The position numbers were made by a program, and so were the translations under genes. A DNA stretch of 64,000 bases from Hyphomonas sp. Lineage in GTDB: Bacteria; Pseudomonadota; Alphaproteobacteria; Caulobacterales; Hyphomonadaceae. Location of the stretch: contig VMTE01000022.1 of NCBI GenBank assembly GCA_013791775.1, positions 248,001-312,000 on the forward strand. Reading direction: 5' to 3'. Below the pieces are notes generated by a model. That model worked only from the letters and a program-made list of their open reading frames with translations. It was not told the DNA's origin and made no database searches. Shown here one piece after another: positions 50,587 through 59,668 of this stretch. Each line of letters starts with the position of its first letter. Position 1 is the first letter of the stretch.

Positions 50587-51190
50587 GGGTTGCCTCATGA
50601 ACGTGTGGCAGGCCAAGCTCGCGTTCGCAGCGCGCGACCCAGGCATGCACCGCCGGGAACTCGCCAAGATCAAAACCGCCTTCGTGCGCCAGGCGCGTAT
50701 AGGCCAGCAGCGAAATGTCGGCGAGCGTCAGCGACGCACCGCCCGCAATAAAGTCGCTGGAAATCAGCGCCATTTCCATCCGGCCGAGCGCCCGGCGCCC
50801 CTTGGCCATCAGGTCGGCATCGATCGCGTCGTCGGATTTCTTCAGATAGTGTTTCTGGAACCGGCGCACCGCGATGGTCGGCTCGTGGGAATACTGCTCC
50901 CAGAACATCCACTCGAACATCTTGGCGCGCTCGAAAGCGGCGTCCGGGATCAGGTCCGATCCTTCGGCGAGATGCAGGATGATGGCGTTGGACTGCGACA
51001 GCGTCCGTCCGTCGTCGAACTGGATCACCGGCACCTGGCCGAATGGGTTCAGCGCGAGGAACGCATCCGTGCGCGTCTCGCCCTTCAGGATATCGATCTC
51101 GATCCATTCATGCGCAACGCCCAGACGTTCCCCCACCCATTTCACCTTCAGGCAATTGCCCGAAATGCTGTCACCGAAAATCCGGATCAT
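50579..51190 (-). CDS. glutathione S-transferase family protein
   Basis: 203 residues. Thioredoxin-like N-domain (MIRIFGDSISGNCLKVKWVGERLGV, NPFGQVPVIQFDDGRTLSQSNAIILHLAEGS with the cis-Pro and the Glu/Ser glutathione motif) and a helical C-domain (LTLADISLLAYTRLAHEGGFD). Its stop overlaps the sulfite reductase start by eight bases and its start overlaps the DUF2849 stop (ATGA), so it is an integral member of the sulfate-assimilation operon. That position is unusual and suggests a glutathione-dependent step in sulfur metabolism. Confidence 0.88.
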   Translation of the reverse strand: MIRIFGDSISGNCLKVKWVGERLGVAHEWIEIDILKGETRTDAFLALNPFGQVPVIQFDDGRTLSQSNAIILHLAEGSDLIPDAAFERAKMFEWMFWEQYSHEPTIAVRRFQKHYLKKSDDAIDADLMAKGRRALGRMEMALISSDFIAGGASLTLADISLLAYTRLAHEGGFDLGEFPAVHAWVARCERELGLPHVHEATHV

Positions 51191-51483
51191 GGCCGCGCGC
51201 CAAGTGCCGGCGCTGCACGCATCGACTCGCGCAGAGTTTCCCGGCCGGTGATTTCTCCCGTGTGCGTGACTTCCATGAAGTAGGGATCCGTGACCAGCTC
51301 TTCCTGCCGGTTGGCCGCCGCAAGGCGGGCTTCGGCCTCAGCGCCGATGAATACGCCCAGACGGCGGGCATCTTCTGTCCACGAACCTTCGGCGGACAGC
51401 CAGACCGACCGTCCGGTGGCCGTCGCCCAGGCAGTAACGGCCTTGGGCGTTTCGGGTTTCAGCTTGGGGCGAACAGATGTCAT
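51187..51483 (-). CDS. DUF2849 protein
   Basis: 98 residues. Matches DUF2849: PKAVTAWATATGRSVWLSAEGSWTEDARRLGVF in parts, DPYFMEVTHTGEITGRETLRESMRA. Cytoplasmic, small, unknown function, consistently found between cysG and the sulfite reductase. Starts seven bases after cysG and is coupled to the GST gene. Confidence 0.88.
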   Translation of the reverse strand: MTSVRPKLKPETPKAVTAWATATGRSVWLSAEGSWTEDARRLGVFIGAEAEARLAAANRQEELVTDPYFMEVTHTGEITGRETLRESMRAAPALGARP

Positions 51484-51489
51484 GGTGGG

Positions 51490-52923
51490 TTACCCTTCGA
51501 TTTCCAGAGTTTCGAACCGGGACGGCCCGGCAAACTCCGGTGGCAGAAACTTGTGAAGCTGGACGCTGTCGAGCGGAAAGCCGGCGACCTCGCCGATGAT
51601 CAGGAGCGCCGGCCCCCTGATCCCCTCCTCTTCGATCAGGAAGGGCAACTCCGAGAGCTCGCCGAACACGCGCACTTCGTCCGGACGCGTACCATTCTCG
51701 ATGACCGCGATGGGCGTCGTCTTCGCCCGGCCGGCAGCGATCAGGCGTTCCGCGATGATCGGCGCCGTGTCCACGCCCATGAAAACAACGATGGTCTGGC
51801 CCGGGCGCGCAAGCGCGGTCCAGTCGAGATCCGGGACACCGCCGGACTTGGCGTGGCCGGTCACGAAGGTCAGCGTCTGGGCATGATCACGGTGGGTCAG
51901 CGGAATACCGGCCGAAGCGGCACATCCGAGGGCAGACGAAATGCCGGGTACCACATGCACGACAACGCCCTCGGCGCGAACGGCTTCAAGCTCCTCACCG
52001 CCACGTCCGAAAATGAATGGGTCGCCGCCCTTCAGGCGCACCACCCGCAGGCCTTCGCGGGCCGACGCCACGAGGCGATGCTGGATCTCCATCTGCGGAA
52101 CGGAATGGTCGCCCTTCGACTTGCCGACCGGCACGCGCGCTGCATCGCGGCGGACAAGGCCGAGGATTTCCGGGCTGACGAGCCGGTCATAATAGACCAC
52201 ATCCGCCTCCTGGATCACGCGCAGCGCTTTCAGCGTGAGGAGTTCCGGATCGCCCGGCCCTGCCCCGACAATGTGAACCACGCCGGCCGAGCGGCCCGTG
52301 GACTTCGCCGCCGACCGCAGCAGTGCTTCGGCCTTGTCGAGATCGCCGGCATAGGCGGCTTCGGCTGCAGGCCCGGCCAGCGCTCGCTCCCAGAACAGGC
52401 GGCGGGCGGCGGTGTCGGGAATGGCGTCCGCCACGACCGGGCGAAGACGGCGGGCGAGCGCGGCGAGGTCTCCGATCCGGCTCGGCAGAAGGGCCTCAAG
52501 TTTGGCGCGGATGGTCTTCGCCAGCACCGGCGCCGCGCCGCCCGAACCGATCGCCGCAACGATCTCGTCCCGGTCGATGATCGAGGGCACGGTAAAATCA
52601 CAATCTTCCGGATGGTCCACAACATTGACCGGAATACCGCGCGCGCGAACCGCGCTGAGCGCCTCGGCGCGGCGGGCTGCCTCCGGTTCGGCGATGATGG
52701 CCAGCCGGGCGCCCTCAAGCGCGCGCACGTGGGCGCTGCGGTCCACCACCGTCACGCGGCCGGCAAACTCTTCTGCCAGCGCGGACTCCGCAAATCCGCC
52801 TACGAGAACGAGGTCCGCCGGGGACGAAACCAGCAGGCGCAGCTTGCGGGCGGCTTCCTCGCCGTCCCCGAACACCACAATACGGGCGCCGTCGAGGTTA
52901 AAAAACGCTGGAAACTGGCGCAT
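51490..52923 (-). CDS. cysG: trifunctional siroheme synthase
   Basis: 477 residues from ATG 52923; TTG 52932 is an alternative. The N-terminal half is the dehydrogenase/ferrochelatase (FPAFFNLDGARIVVFGDGEEAARKLRLL; NVVDHPEDCDFTVPSIIDRDEIVAAIGSGGAAPVLA in parts). The C-terminal half is uroporphyrinogen III methyltransferase (VHIVGAGPGDPELLTLKALRVIQEADVVYYDRLV in parts; RLKGGDPFIFGRGGEE; VVPGISSALGCAASAGIPLTHR). It makes siroheme for the sulfite reductase downstream. First gene of the operon, divergent from a LysR gene. Confidence 0.95.
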   Translation of the reverse strand: MRQFPAFFNLDGARIVVFGDGEEAARKLRLLVSSPADLVLVGGFAESALAEEFAGRVTVVDRSAHVRALEGARLAIIAEPEAARRAEALSAVRARGIPVNVVDHPEDCDFTVPSIIDRDEIVAAIGSGGAAPVLAKTIRAKLEALLPSRIGDLAALARRLRPVVADAIPDTAARRLFWERALAGPAAEAAYAGDLDKAEALLRSAAKSTGRSAGVVHIVGAGPGDPELLTLKALRVIQEADVVYYDRLVSPEILGLVRRDAARVPVGKSKGDHSVPQMEIQHRLVASAREGLRVVRLKGGDPFIFGRGGEELEAVRAEGVVVHVVPGISSALGCAASAGIPLTHRDHAQTLTFVTGHAKSGGVPDLDWTALARPGQTIVVFMGVDTAPIIAERLIAAGRAKTTPIAVIENGTRPDEVRVFGELSELPFLIEEEGIRGPALLIIGEVAGFPLDSVQLHKFLPPEFAGPSRFETLEIEG

Positions 52924-53005
52924 CAGGCGCAACTCTCTTGTTTAGCTGTTCTGGAGGGACACATACACACAACCTCCTTGACGCCTCGGCAGCAACGGGC
53001 AACCC

Positions 53006-53022
53006 CTAAGGTAATCTTTTAG
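53006..53022. promoter_or_regulatory. LysR-type binding site candidate
   Basis: CTAA-N9-TTAG, a dyad of the kind bound by GcvA/LysR-type regulators. It lies 11 bases before the LysR gene start and 83 bases from cysG, in the shared 110-base divergent region. Such a position suits autoregulation and control of the cys operon. Confidence 0.45.
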
Positions 53023-53033
53023 AGAAACTATCC

Positions 53034-53966
53034 ATGTCCGACCCATCAGATCGCTTGCCGCCCCTCAACGCCCTGCGCGCCTTCGAGGCCGCCGCCCGAC
53101 GCCTGTCCTTCACACAAGCCGCCGAGGAATTGAACGTCACGCCGGGGGCCATTTCGCAGCAGATCCGCCAGCTGGAAGACTTCGCCGGTACGCCCCTGTT
53201 CAAGCGTACGGGGCGTTCCGTTCTGCTGACAGACGCCGCGCAGGCCAGCCTGCCGCTGGTCCGGGAAGCGTTCGAGCGTATTTCGGAAGCCGGACGAATC
53301 ATGCAGGCCCCTGCCCGCAAGGGCCGCGTGATGGTGTCCTGCGCGCCCTCCTTTGCCGCCAAATGGCTGGCACCACGTCTCGAAAAGTTCAACCAGACCA
53401 ACGAAGGCGTCGAAGCCTGGATCTCGGCCGACATGTCGCTCACCGACTTCAACACGGCCGATGCGGACCTGGCCATCCGGTACGGGCGCGGCAACTATGA
53501 GGGCCTCAAATCCGAGAAACTGCTCGATGAAACCGTGCTGCCGGTCTGCTCGCCGCGCATGATCGAAGGGCCGGACGCGATCCGCAAACCGGAAGACCTG
53601 AAGAACCATACGCTCCTGCACGACGAGAGTTCCGAGAACGATCCGTCCTGTCCGGACTGGGCGAGCTGGCTGCGGGCGCATGGCGTCTCCGGCGTCGATG
53701 GCAGCCGGGGTCCGCGCTTCAACCAGGGTATCCTGGTGATCGAATCGGCGGCTGCAGGGCGCGGCGTTGCGCTCGCCAAGCAGGCCATCGCCGCCAATGA
53801 CATTGCCGCCGGACGCCTCGTCGCGCCGTTTGCCAACGGCTCGATCCCGATTGATTTCGGCTACTGGCTGGTCTGGCCAAAAGGCCGCCACCTGACGCCG
53901 GACGTGCGCGCCTTCATCAAGTGGATCAAGGACGAAGCCGCCAGCAGCGAGATTGTCGGCGTCTAG
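53034..53966 (+). CDS. LysR-family transcriptional regulator (GcvA-like)
   Basis: 310 residues. N-terminal winged helix typical of GcvA relatives: LPPLNALRAFEAAARRLSFTQAAEELNVTPGAISQQI (in parts), LEDFAGTPLFKRTGRSVLLT. The effector domain follows from about residue 95 (VMVSCAPSFAAKWLAPRL, ADADLAIRYGRG). It is divergent from cysG and is a good candidate regulator of the sulfate-assimilation operon; that target is inferred from position only. Confidence 0.88.
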   Translation: MSDPSDRLPPLNALRAFEAAARRLSFTQAAEELNVTPGAISQQIRQLEDFAGTPLFKRTGRSVLLTDAAQASLPLVREAFERISEAGRIMQAPARKGRVMVSCAPSFAAKWLAPRLEKFNQTNEGVEAWISADMSLTDFNTADADLAIRYGRGNYEGLKSEKLLDETVLPVCSPRMIEGPDAIRKPEDLKNHTLLHDESSENDPSCPDWASWLRAHGVSGVDGSRGPRFNQGILVIESAAAGRGVALAKQAIAANDIAAGRLVAPFANGSIPIDFGYWLVWPKGRHLTPDVRAFIKWIKDEAASSEIVGV

Positions 53967-54004
53967 ATCAACCGGATGATTGTCTGAATGAGAGCCACGG
54001 GGCG

Positions 54005-55891
54005 CTAAAGCGCCGCGTCAACCAGAAGGTAGGCGGCCAGGCGCGCGCTGGCGTTGCGGCTGGTGCTCTGTGTCTGTTCCAGCGCGGCCAGTGCGTCCGC
54101 TTCCTCAAGCATCGCGAACTGGCGGGCCATGTCCATCAGCTTGTTGTCGCCGCGCAGGCGGTGGGACACGCGCTCGACTTCCTTGCCGGCCTGTTCCCGG
54201 ATCGCGTCGCGGCGGGCCGCTTCGCCCTTCTGGCTGGCCGTCGCAATGCGCTTCTTCGCGCGGGGCCGGAACACTTCAGCGAGCGGAATGCCGGAGGACT
54301 GAAGCCGGTTGACCAGCGCCTCGGCGATCTCTTCGCGGTCGAACGGCGTGCTGCCGGCCTCTTCGCGGGAAATGTCGGAAATGATGTCGCGCAAGGCCGA
54401 GCCGCTTGGCGACGGCGGCAGCAACTGGTCACTTGCCCGGCGGCGCGGCGGCTCCGGCGGCGGAACCTGGGCATCGTCATGCCGGCGGCGCAGCATCAGC
54501 GGCTCGCCGTCGCCCGAGGTCACATCGCGGCCGAGCACCAGCGGTGTCTCAGAGGCCTCTTTCGACAGGCTGGCCGCTATCACGGCGTCCGCGCTCGCAT
54601 CGAACAGGTCGTCATCCATCGACGGGCGCGACGCCGTCAGCCGCCCATTACCGTTGGCGTGGGTGAAACCCGCCGCGTGGCCATTGCCGTTCGCATGGCC
54701 GTTCGTGTACGGAGCTTGCGGCGCCGACAGGCTTGGCCGGACCGGCGGCGCGCTCATGGCGGGCGCGGCATCCGGCGTCGGGATGCCGGTGCGGCGCTCG
54801 AGATTTTCGCCCTCGATCCGCGCGGCGTAGCTGGCGGTGCGCAGCGCGTAGGCTGCCTGCTCGCCGGCTTCGCGCAGGCGGGCGAGGGCGCGGGCGGCTT
54901 CTTCGGCCGCGCCGCGTGTGGCCGAGTTGATTTCAGCATTCGCCTGGCGCGCGCCGTCAAGCGCCGACGCGACGGCGCCCTTCAGCGCGTCGCCGGTTGT
55001 GGCAGCCGCAGCGGCGGCAACTTCACTGGCCCGCACGGCGGCGTCCACCGTACGGCGGGATTGTTCGAGCTTGTCTTCGATCCGCGTGATCGAAAAGGTC
55101 AACCCTTCGGTCCGCGTTGCAGCTTCGCGCGCCAGACCGTCGAGCGCTTCCAGGCGGCGGCCGAGATCTTCCCCGGCGCGGGCCATCGAGCCCAGCCGGT
55201 TTTCCAGCGCCGTATCCGCGCGGCCGACCTCGTCGCTGGCCTGGCGGGCCGCCGAGACCATCATCTGCGCCTGGCGCGGGATGGCTTCGCTCATCGTGCT
55301 GATCTGGCTTCGCAGTTCGCGGGCGAGGGCCTCGAGCGCCTGACGCTCCGCGGCCAGACGGGTCGCAAGGTCGCGCGCATTGTCGGACGTGGCATAGGAG
55401 ACCGATTCGAGCCGCAGGCGTTCGTCACCGATTTCGCCGGCCATCGCCTTCATCGCCACCAGCGCATGCGCCATGGCCTTGTCCACCTCGGCGGCGGCCT
55501 GCTTCATCTGCTCGGCAAAGGCGATGCCTTCGGTGCCGGCCTCGCGGGCCGGCGCCATCAGGCGGGACGCCGCCTCGAGCACCAGCGCATTTGCGGCTGC
55601 GGCGCGGCGGCCCGACCGGCCCATGAAGCCAGCCAGGATGATCAGGAAAGCGGGAATGACAGCGCCAACGGCGCCTGCTGCCAAAAGCATCGGGTGGATA
55701 TTCCCGGTCATGGCCATGCCGCCGAGCCCCATGAATCCCAGTGCAACGCCTGCAAGCCAGAGCAAGGCGACGAAGATCGACACCGCGACCATCCATCCGC
55801 CACCGTGCTGGGCCATCTCATAATTCTGAGAGGCCTGGTGGCGCACGAAGTCGTCCCGGCCCGAAGGGCGCGCGGAAGATGCTTCAGTCAT
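54005..55891 (-). CDS. large coiled-coil membrane protein (TipN-like layout)
   Basis: 628 residues from the ATG at about 55891. Two N-terminal membrane helices (residues about 33-58 and 66-90) are followed by a long Ala/Glu/Arg-rich coiled coil (about 120-390: RLAAERQALEALARELRSQI, ENRLGSMARAGEDLGRRLEALDGL), a Gly/Asn/His/Pro-rich linker (about 390-430), and a helical C-terminal domain (about 500-628). The order of helices then cytoplasmic coiled coil recalls the Caulobacter polarity protein TipN, but I cannot claim homology. A polar scaffold or methyl-accepting-like structural protein would fit. Confidence 0.6.
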   Translation of the reverse strand: MTEASSARPSGRDDFVRHQASQNYEMAQHGGGWMVAVSIFVALLWLAGVALGFMGLGGMAMTGNIHPMLLAAGAVGAVIPAFLIILAGFMGRSGRRAAAANALVLEAASRLMAPAREAGTEGIAFAEQMKQAAAEVDKAMAHALVAMKAMAGEIGDERLRLESVSYATSDNARDLATRLAAERQALEALARELRSQISTMSEAIPRQAQMMVSAARQASDEVGRADTALENRLGSMARAGEDLGRRLEALDGLAREAATRTEGLTFSITRIEDKLEQSRRTVDAAVRASEVAAAAAATTGDALKGAVASALDGARQANAEINSATRGAAEEAARALARLREAGEQAAYALRTASYAARIEGENLERRTGIPTPDAAPAMSAPPVRPSLSAPQAPYTNGHANGNGHAAGFTHANGNGRLTASRPSMDDDLFDASADAVIAASLSKEASETPLVLGRDVTSGDGEPLMLRRRHDDAQVPPPEPPRRRASDQLLPPSPSGSALRDIISDISREEAGSTPFDREEIAEALVNRLQSSGIPLAEVFRPRAKKRIATASQKGEAARRDAIREQAGKEVERVSHRLRGDNKLMDMARQFAMLEEADALAALEQTQSTSRNASARLAAYLLVDAAL

Positions 55892-55968
55892 GTTCAATGT
55901 ATAACCCGCCTCGCGCATTGCCGCGAGCGCAGATTGCACGAAGAGGGATTAAGCCTTTGCAGGATTCT

Positions 55969-56109
55969 TCAGTTGAAGAGGGCCAGAACTGCAGATTTTT
56001 CGCTCGGCTTGTCTTCTTTTTCCGGTGCGCTGGGCGCGAAATCGAGGCCGATCCAGGCGAGAATCGTCGCCAGAACCACATTGCGGATCATGATCAGAAG
56101 GTTGGTCAT
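55969..56109 (-). CDS. 46-residue single-pass membrane protein
   Basis: Found by translating the gap upstream of the coiled-coil gene. ATG 56109 opens MTNLLIMIRNVVLATILAWI, one hydrophobic helix, followed by a charged tail (APEKEDKPSEKSAVL) and TGA at 55969. Codon third positions are GC-rich, as in the host. It ends 78 bases before the start of the coiled-coil protein and reads in the same direction, so the two could be co-expressed. No family known to me. Confidence 0.5.
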   Translation of the reverse strand: MTNLLIMIRNVVLATILAWIGLDFAPSAPEKEDKPSEKSAVLALFN

Positions 56110-56283
56110 CGTCCAGTCCCCAAACGTCGGAAGGGTGCGGCTGCAGGCGCCTCACGCGGAAGTACATACCAGAACCGGGCCTTTTCGACAATCGATAAAG
56201 CGTGAATTTTTTGCGCCGTCCGCACCGTTAACAGGATGCTAATGGCCGTTGGGCAGGGTTCCGGGGCACAGGAGACCCTCCCG

Positions 56284-56673
56284 ATGACCGACCCGCGCCC
56301 TTCCCTTCCCGTCATGGACCGCGATCACCTTTCCGCCATGACCAGCGGCGATGTCGATCTCGGCATCGAAGTGATCGAGATCTTCCGGCACCAGGCGCAG
56401 CTCTGGTCCCGCCTGCTCGACCCGAGGCTGGAGGCGCGGGACTGGTCGGACGCCGCCCATACCCTGAAAGGGGCAAGCCTTGGCATCGGCGCGCTGAAAC
56501 TCGCAGCGGCCTGCGAGCGAGCCGAGAAGGCCGGCCGCTCGGACGCGCCGCCAAGCCCCGCACATGCCGCCGTCCTGCTGGGGGATGTGAAGGACGCACT
56601 GGGAGAGGCGCTCGAGGCGGCCGCCCGCGCAGTCTATGACTTGACGGCGTCGCGCAAGCGCAGCGCGTCGTAG
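56284..56673 (+). CDS. Hpt-domain histidine phosphotransfer protein
   Basis: 129 residues from ATG 56284 (AGGAG nine bases upstream). One Hpt domain: the phospho-His is in AAHTLKGASLGIGALKLA, flanked by the helices VDLGIEVIEIFRHQAQLWSRLLD and LLGDVKDALGEALEAAARAV. It relays phosphate between a hybrid kinase and a response regulator. A near CtrA-type sequence, TTAA-N7-CTAA, lies at 56228-56242 upstream. Its 3' end overlaps the convergent chorismate mutase gene by 40 bases. Confidence 0.82.
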   Translation: MTDPRPSLPVMDRDHLSAMTSGDVDLGIEVIEIFRHQAQLWSRLLDPRLEARDWSDAAHTLKGASLGIGALKLAAACERAEKAGRSDAPPSPAHAAVLLGDVKDALGEALEAAARAVYDLTASRKRSAS

Positions 56674-56978
56674 CGCCCGAACTCGAAGGCAATGCAGCGG
56701 TCGATGAGGGTCCGCCAGACGGGCTCGGCAATGGCCGGCGACAGTCCATGCACCGGGCATTCTGCGGTCACCTTGGTCACCACGTCCTCAATCCGGGCGC
56801 GGTCGTGCACCGCGTTCCGGTCACCCTTGATGCGCGCGGCCGCCTCCATGAACGACTGGCGCTCGGCCAGGATCGCCACCAGCAGGCGGTCGATCCGGTC
56901 CACCTCGTAACGCACATCGGCCATCGAAGCGGCCGTTTCAGCCGAATGCCGGCGCGGATCGCTGGTATAGGTCGTCAT
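56634..56978 (-). CDS. chorismate mutase (AroQ type)
   Basis: 114 residues, all-helical AroQ fold: VRYEVDRIDRLLVAILAERQSFMEAAARIK, with Arg and Lys residues placed for chorismate binding, and VWRTLIDRCIAFEF near the end. Converts chorismate to prephenate for Phe and Tyr. Free-standing, without the dehydratase fusion. Cytoplasmic. Overlaps the Hpt gene tail to tail. Confidence 0.88.
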   Translation of the reverse strand: MTTYTSDPRRHSAETAASMADVRYEVDRIDRLLVAILAERQSFMEAAARIKGDRNAVHDRARIEDVVTKVTAECPVHGLSPAIAEPVWRTLIDRCIAFEFGRYDALRLRDAVKS

Positions 56979-57054
56979 GTTTCACCGGCCTCGGGCTTGA
57001 AGACACGAGCCCGGTACATCAGGCGGCAGGCACCGGCAAGGCGCCGCAGCGCCG

Positions 57055-57927
57055 TCAGCTCTGAGGTTCCAGCTTGTCCTGCGTCCGGGTGTCGAAATCG
57101 CTGGCATCATGGCGCTCGCGCAGCTGGGATTCCGGCTTGCCGAACGTGCGGTTGACCATCGCGCCGCGCTTGACGCCGGGGCGCGCCCCGACCTGCTTCA
57201 TCCAGCGGATCACGTTCGTGTATTCGTGGACCTGCAGGAATTCACCCGCGTCATAAACCGCGCCGGTGACCAGCGCGCCGTACCAGGGCCAGATGGCCAT
57301 GTCGGCGATCGAATATTCGTCACCCGCGAAATATTCGTTCACCTTGAGATGCCGGTCGAGCACGTCGAGCTGGCGCTTTACTTCCATCGCGTAGCGGTTG
57401 ATCGGATACTCGTACTTCTCCGGCGCGTAGGCATAGAAGTGGCCGAACCCGCCACCGAGGAACGGCGCAGAACCCATCTGCCAGAACAGCCAGTTGATCG
57501 CTTCGGTGCGCTTGTAATGGTCTTTCGGCAGGAAGGCGCCGAACTTCTCGGCGAGGTAGAGCAGCATCGAGCCGGACTCGAACAGGCGCGTCGGCGGCGT
57601 GGTGGAATGATCCATCAGCGCCGGGATCTTCGAGTTCGGGTTGATATCGACAAAGCCGGAGCTGAACTGGGCCCCTTCGCCGATATTGATCAGCCAGGCG
57701 TCATACTCGGCTGCCTTGAAGCCTGCCGCGAGCAGCTCCTCGAACATGATCGTGACCTTCACGCCGTTCGGCGTGCCGAGGGAATAGAGCTGGAACGGAT
57801 GCTTGCCGACCGGCAATTCCTTGTCATGCGTCGGCCCGGCAATCGGGCGGTTGATGCTGGCGAAACGGCCGCCGCTTTCCTTGTCCCAGGTCCAGATTTT
57901 CGGGGGCGTATAGGTGGGGTCGGCCAT
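57055..57927 (-). CDS. yghU: YghU-type glutathione-dependent disulfide-bond oxidoreductase
   Basis: 290 residues from ATG 57927. Matches YghU/YfcG nu-class GST: YTPPKIWTWDKESGGRFASINRPIAGPTHDKELPVGKHPFQLYSLGTPNGVKVTIMFEELL (in parts), the thioredoxin-fold NPNSKIPALMDH and ESGSMLLYLAEKFG, and the helical domain with YSIADMAIWPWYG. It binds two glutathiones and reduces disulfides or peroxides. Stands alone between chorismate mutase and the sucB terminator. Confidence 0.92.
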   Translation of the reverse strand: MADPTYTPPKIWTWDKESGGRFASINRPIAGPTHDKELPVGKHPFQLYSLGTPNGVKVTIMFEELLAAGFKAAEYDAWLINIGEGAQFSSGFVDINPNSKIPALMDHSTTPPTRLFESGSMLLYLAEKFGAFLPKDHYKRTEAINWLFWQMGSAPFLGGGFGHFYAYAPEKYEYPINRYAMEVKRQLDVLDRHLKVNEYFAGDEYSIADMAIWPWYGALVTGAVYDAGEFLQVHEYTNVIRWMKQVGARPGVKRGAMVNRTFGKPESQLRERHDASDFDTRTQDKLEPQS

Positions 57928-58063
57928 GGCGGGGGTCCGTTCTGCTTGATTTGGGTGCGTTGACTTTGACCACCATAAGCTGAGGCAGGCTTGATGCAAA
58001 GCAAGCCCCCGTTTGTTGAGGCGGGCTCAAATCTGCGTGAAGCAGGCCGCGCCCAAACTGAAA

Positions 58064-58085
58064 CGCCCCGGCGGAAACCGGGGCG
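58064..58085 (-). terminator. Rho-independent terminator of the suc operon
   Basis: An eight-base perfect stem CGCCCCGG / CCGGGGCG with a six-base loop, followed on the minus strand by TTTCAGTTTGGG. It lies 29 bases after the sucB stop and ends the leftward sucCDAB transcript. Confidence 0.8.
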
Positions 58086-58114
58086 CCAGGGGCATTTCGG
58101 ACGTGCGCGCCGCC

Positions 58115-59635
58115 TCAGACTTCCAGCAGCATCCGGTCGGGATCTTCCAGCGCTTCCTTGACGCGGACGAGGAAGGTGACGGCTTCCTTGCCATCGACGA
58201 TGCGGTGGTCATAGCTGAGCGCGAGATACATCATCGGGCGGATCACGATCTGGCCATTGCGCACGATCGGGCGGTCCTCGATGCGGTGCATGCCGAGCAC
58301 CCCGGACTGCGGCGGATTAAGGATCGGGGTCGACATCAGCGAGCCATAGATGCCGCCGTTCGAGATCGTGAACGTGCCGCCCTGCAGGTCGCCGATGGTC
58401 AGGGCGCCGTCGCGCGCCTTCTTGCCCAGCGCGGCGATGGCTTTCTCGATGTCGGCGAGCGACATGTCATCCGTGCCCCGTACGACCGGCACGACAAGGC
58501 CCTTTTCGGTGCCGACCGCGACGCCGATGTCATAGTAGTTCTTGTAGATCAGGTCCTGTCCGTCGATCTCGGCATTGACGGCCGGCACTTCCTTGAGCGC
58601 GCCGGTCACGGCCTTCACGAAGAAGCTCATGAAGCCGAGCTTGATGCCATGGCGGGCGACAAAGGCGTCCTGGTGCTTCTTTCGCAGGTCCATCACGGCA
58701 GACATGTCGACATCGTTGAATGTCGTCAGCATCGCAGCCGTGTCCTGGGCTTCTTTCAGGCGGCGGGCGATGGTCTGGCGCAGGCGGGTCATCCGTACAC
58801 GTTCTTCACGCGGGCCGGTTTCGCGGGGCGGGCGGACCTGGGTATCGGGCATCGAGGGGACCTTCGGTTGGTTCACATAAGCAAGCGCATCGGATTTGGT
58901 GGCGCGGCCATCGCGGCCCGTGCCGGGAATTTCGGCCGGTGAAACGTTCGCTTCGGCCGCGATGCGGCGAACCGATGGCGCGACCGGGCGCTCGCCGGTG
59001 CTGGCGGGCGCGGCCGCCGTCTTTGCCGGTGCGGCTTCGGCGGCCACCTTGGGCGCCGCTGCGCCGACGGACGCGCCGACGCGCGCGATCACCGAGCCGG
59101 GCGTGACGCTGGCGCCTTCGGCCACGAGGATTTCGACGATCACCCCGTCGGCCGGAGACGGCACTTCGAGCGCGACCTTGTCGGTCTCGATTTCGGCAAT
59201 CGTTTCGTCCTTGCGGACCTTGTCGCCGACCTTCTTGCTGAACGAGGCAATCGTGCCTTCCGCGACGCTTTCGCCCATCACGGGCACCTTCACGTCGGTC
59301 AGCCCGCCGGTTGCCGCAGCGGCGACCGGTGCGGCGGCCGCCTGTGCAGGCGCAGGCGCCGCGGCCGGCTTGGCGGCAGGCGCCGGCTTCGCCGCCGCCC
59401 CTGCCCCATTGATCCGTCCAAGGAGCGCGCCGATCCCGACCGTCTCGCCTTCCGGCACCGCGATGTCGGACAGTACGCCGTCTTCGCTCGCCGAAACCTC
59501 AACCGACACCTTGTCGGTTTCCAGCTCGACGAGGACGTCGTCTTTTTTCACCGCGTCACCCTTGGACTTCAGCCAGCGGCCGACCGTCGCTTCCGTGACG
59601 CTTTCGCCGAGAGTAGGCACAACAATGTCTGTCAT
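58115..59635 (-). CDS. sucB: 2-oxoglutarate dehydrogenase E2, dihydrolipoyl succinyltransferase
   Basis: 506 residues, long for SucB because it has two lipoyl domains: residues 1-77 with Lys42 in ETDKVSVEV, and about 112-190 with Lys153 in ETDKVALEV. Most SucB proteins have one. A peripheral-subunit-binding domain follows ([26 protein letters not shown] in parts), then the catalytic core ending in [16 protein letters not shown] with the active-site His and Asp. It transfers succinyl to CoA in the citric acid cycle. Ala/Pro linkers separate the domains. Last gene before a terminator. Confidence 0.95.
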   Translation of the reverse strand: MTDIVVPTLGESVTEATVGRWLKSKGDAVKKDDVLVELETDKVSVEVSASEDGVLSDIAVPEGETVGIGALLGRINGAGAAAKPAPAAKPAAAPAPAQAAAAPVAAAATGGLTDVKVPVMGESVAEGTIASFSKKVGDKVRKDETIAEIETDKVALEVPSPADGVIVEILVAEGASVTPGSVIARVGASVGAAAPKVAAEAAPAKTAAAPASTGERPVAPSVRRIAAEANVSPAEIPGTGRDGRATKSDALAYVNQPKVPSMPDTQVRPPRETGPREERVRMTRLRQTIARRLKEAQDTAAMLTTFNDVDMSAVMDLRKKHQDAFVARHGIKLGFMSFFVKAVTGALKEVPAVNAEIDGQDLIYKNYYDIGVAVGTEKGLVVPVVRGTDDMSLADIEKAIAALGKKARDGALTIGDLQGGTFTISNGGIYGSLMSTPILNPPQSGVLGMHRIEDRPIVRNGQIVIRPMMYLALSYDHRIVDGKEAVTFLVRVKEALEDPDRMLLEV

Positions 59636-59668
59636 AGTTTTGTGGTCCGAAGGGTGTGTTGAAGGAGA

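Noticed and set aside
53921-56242. A 773-codon plus-strand frame opposite the coiled-coil gene
   Set aside because: Arg/Gly-rich shadow. The minus-strand frame has membrane helices, heptad patterns and a proper start.
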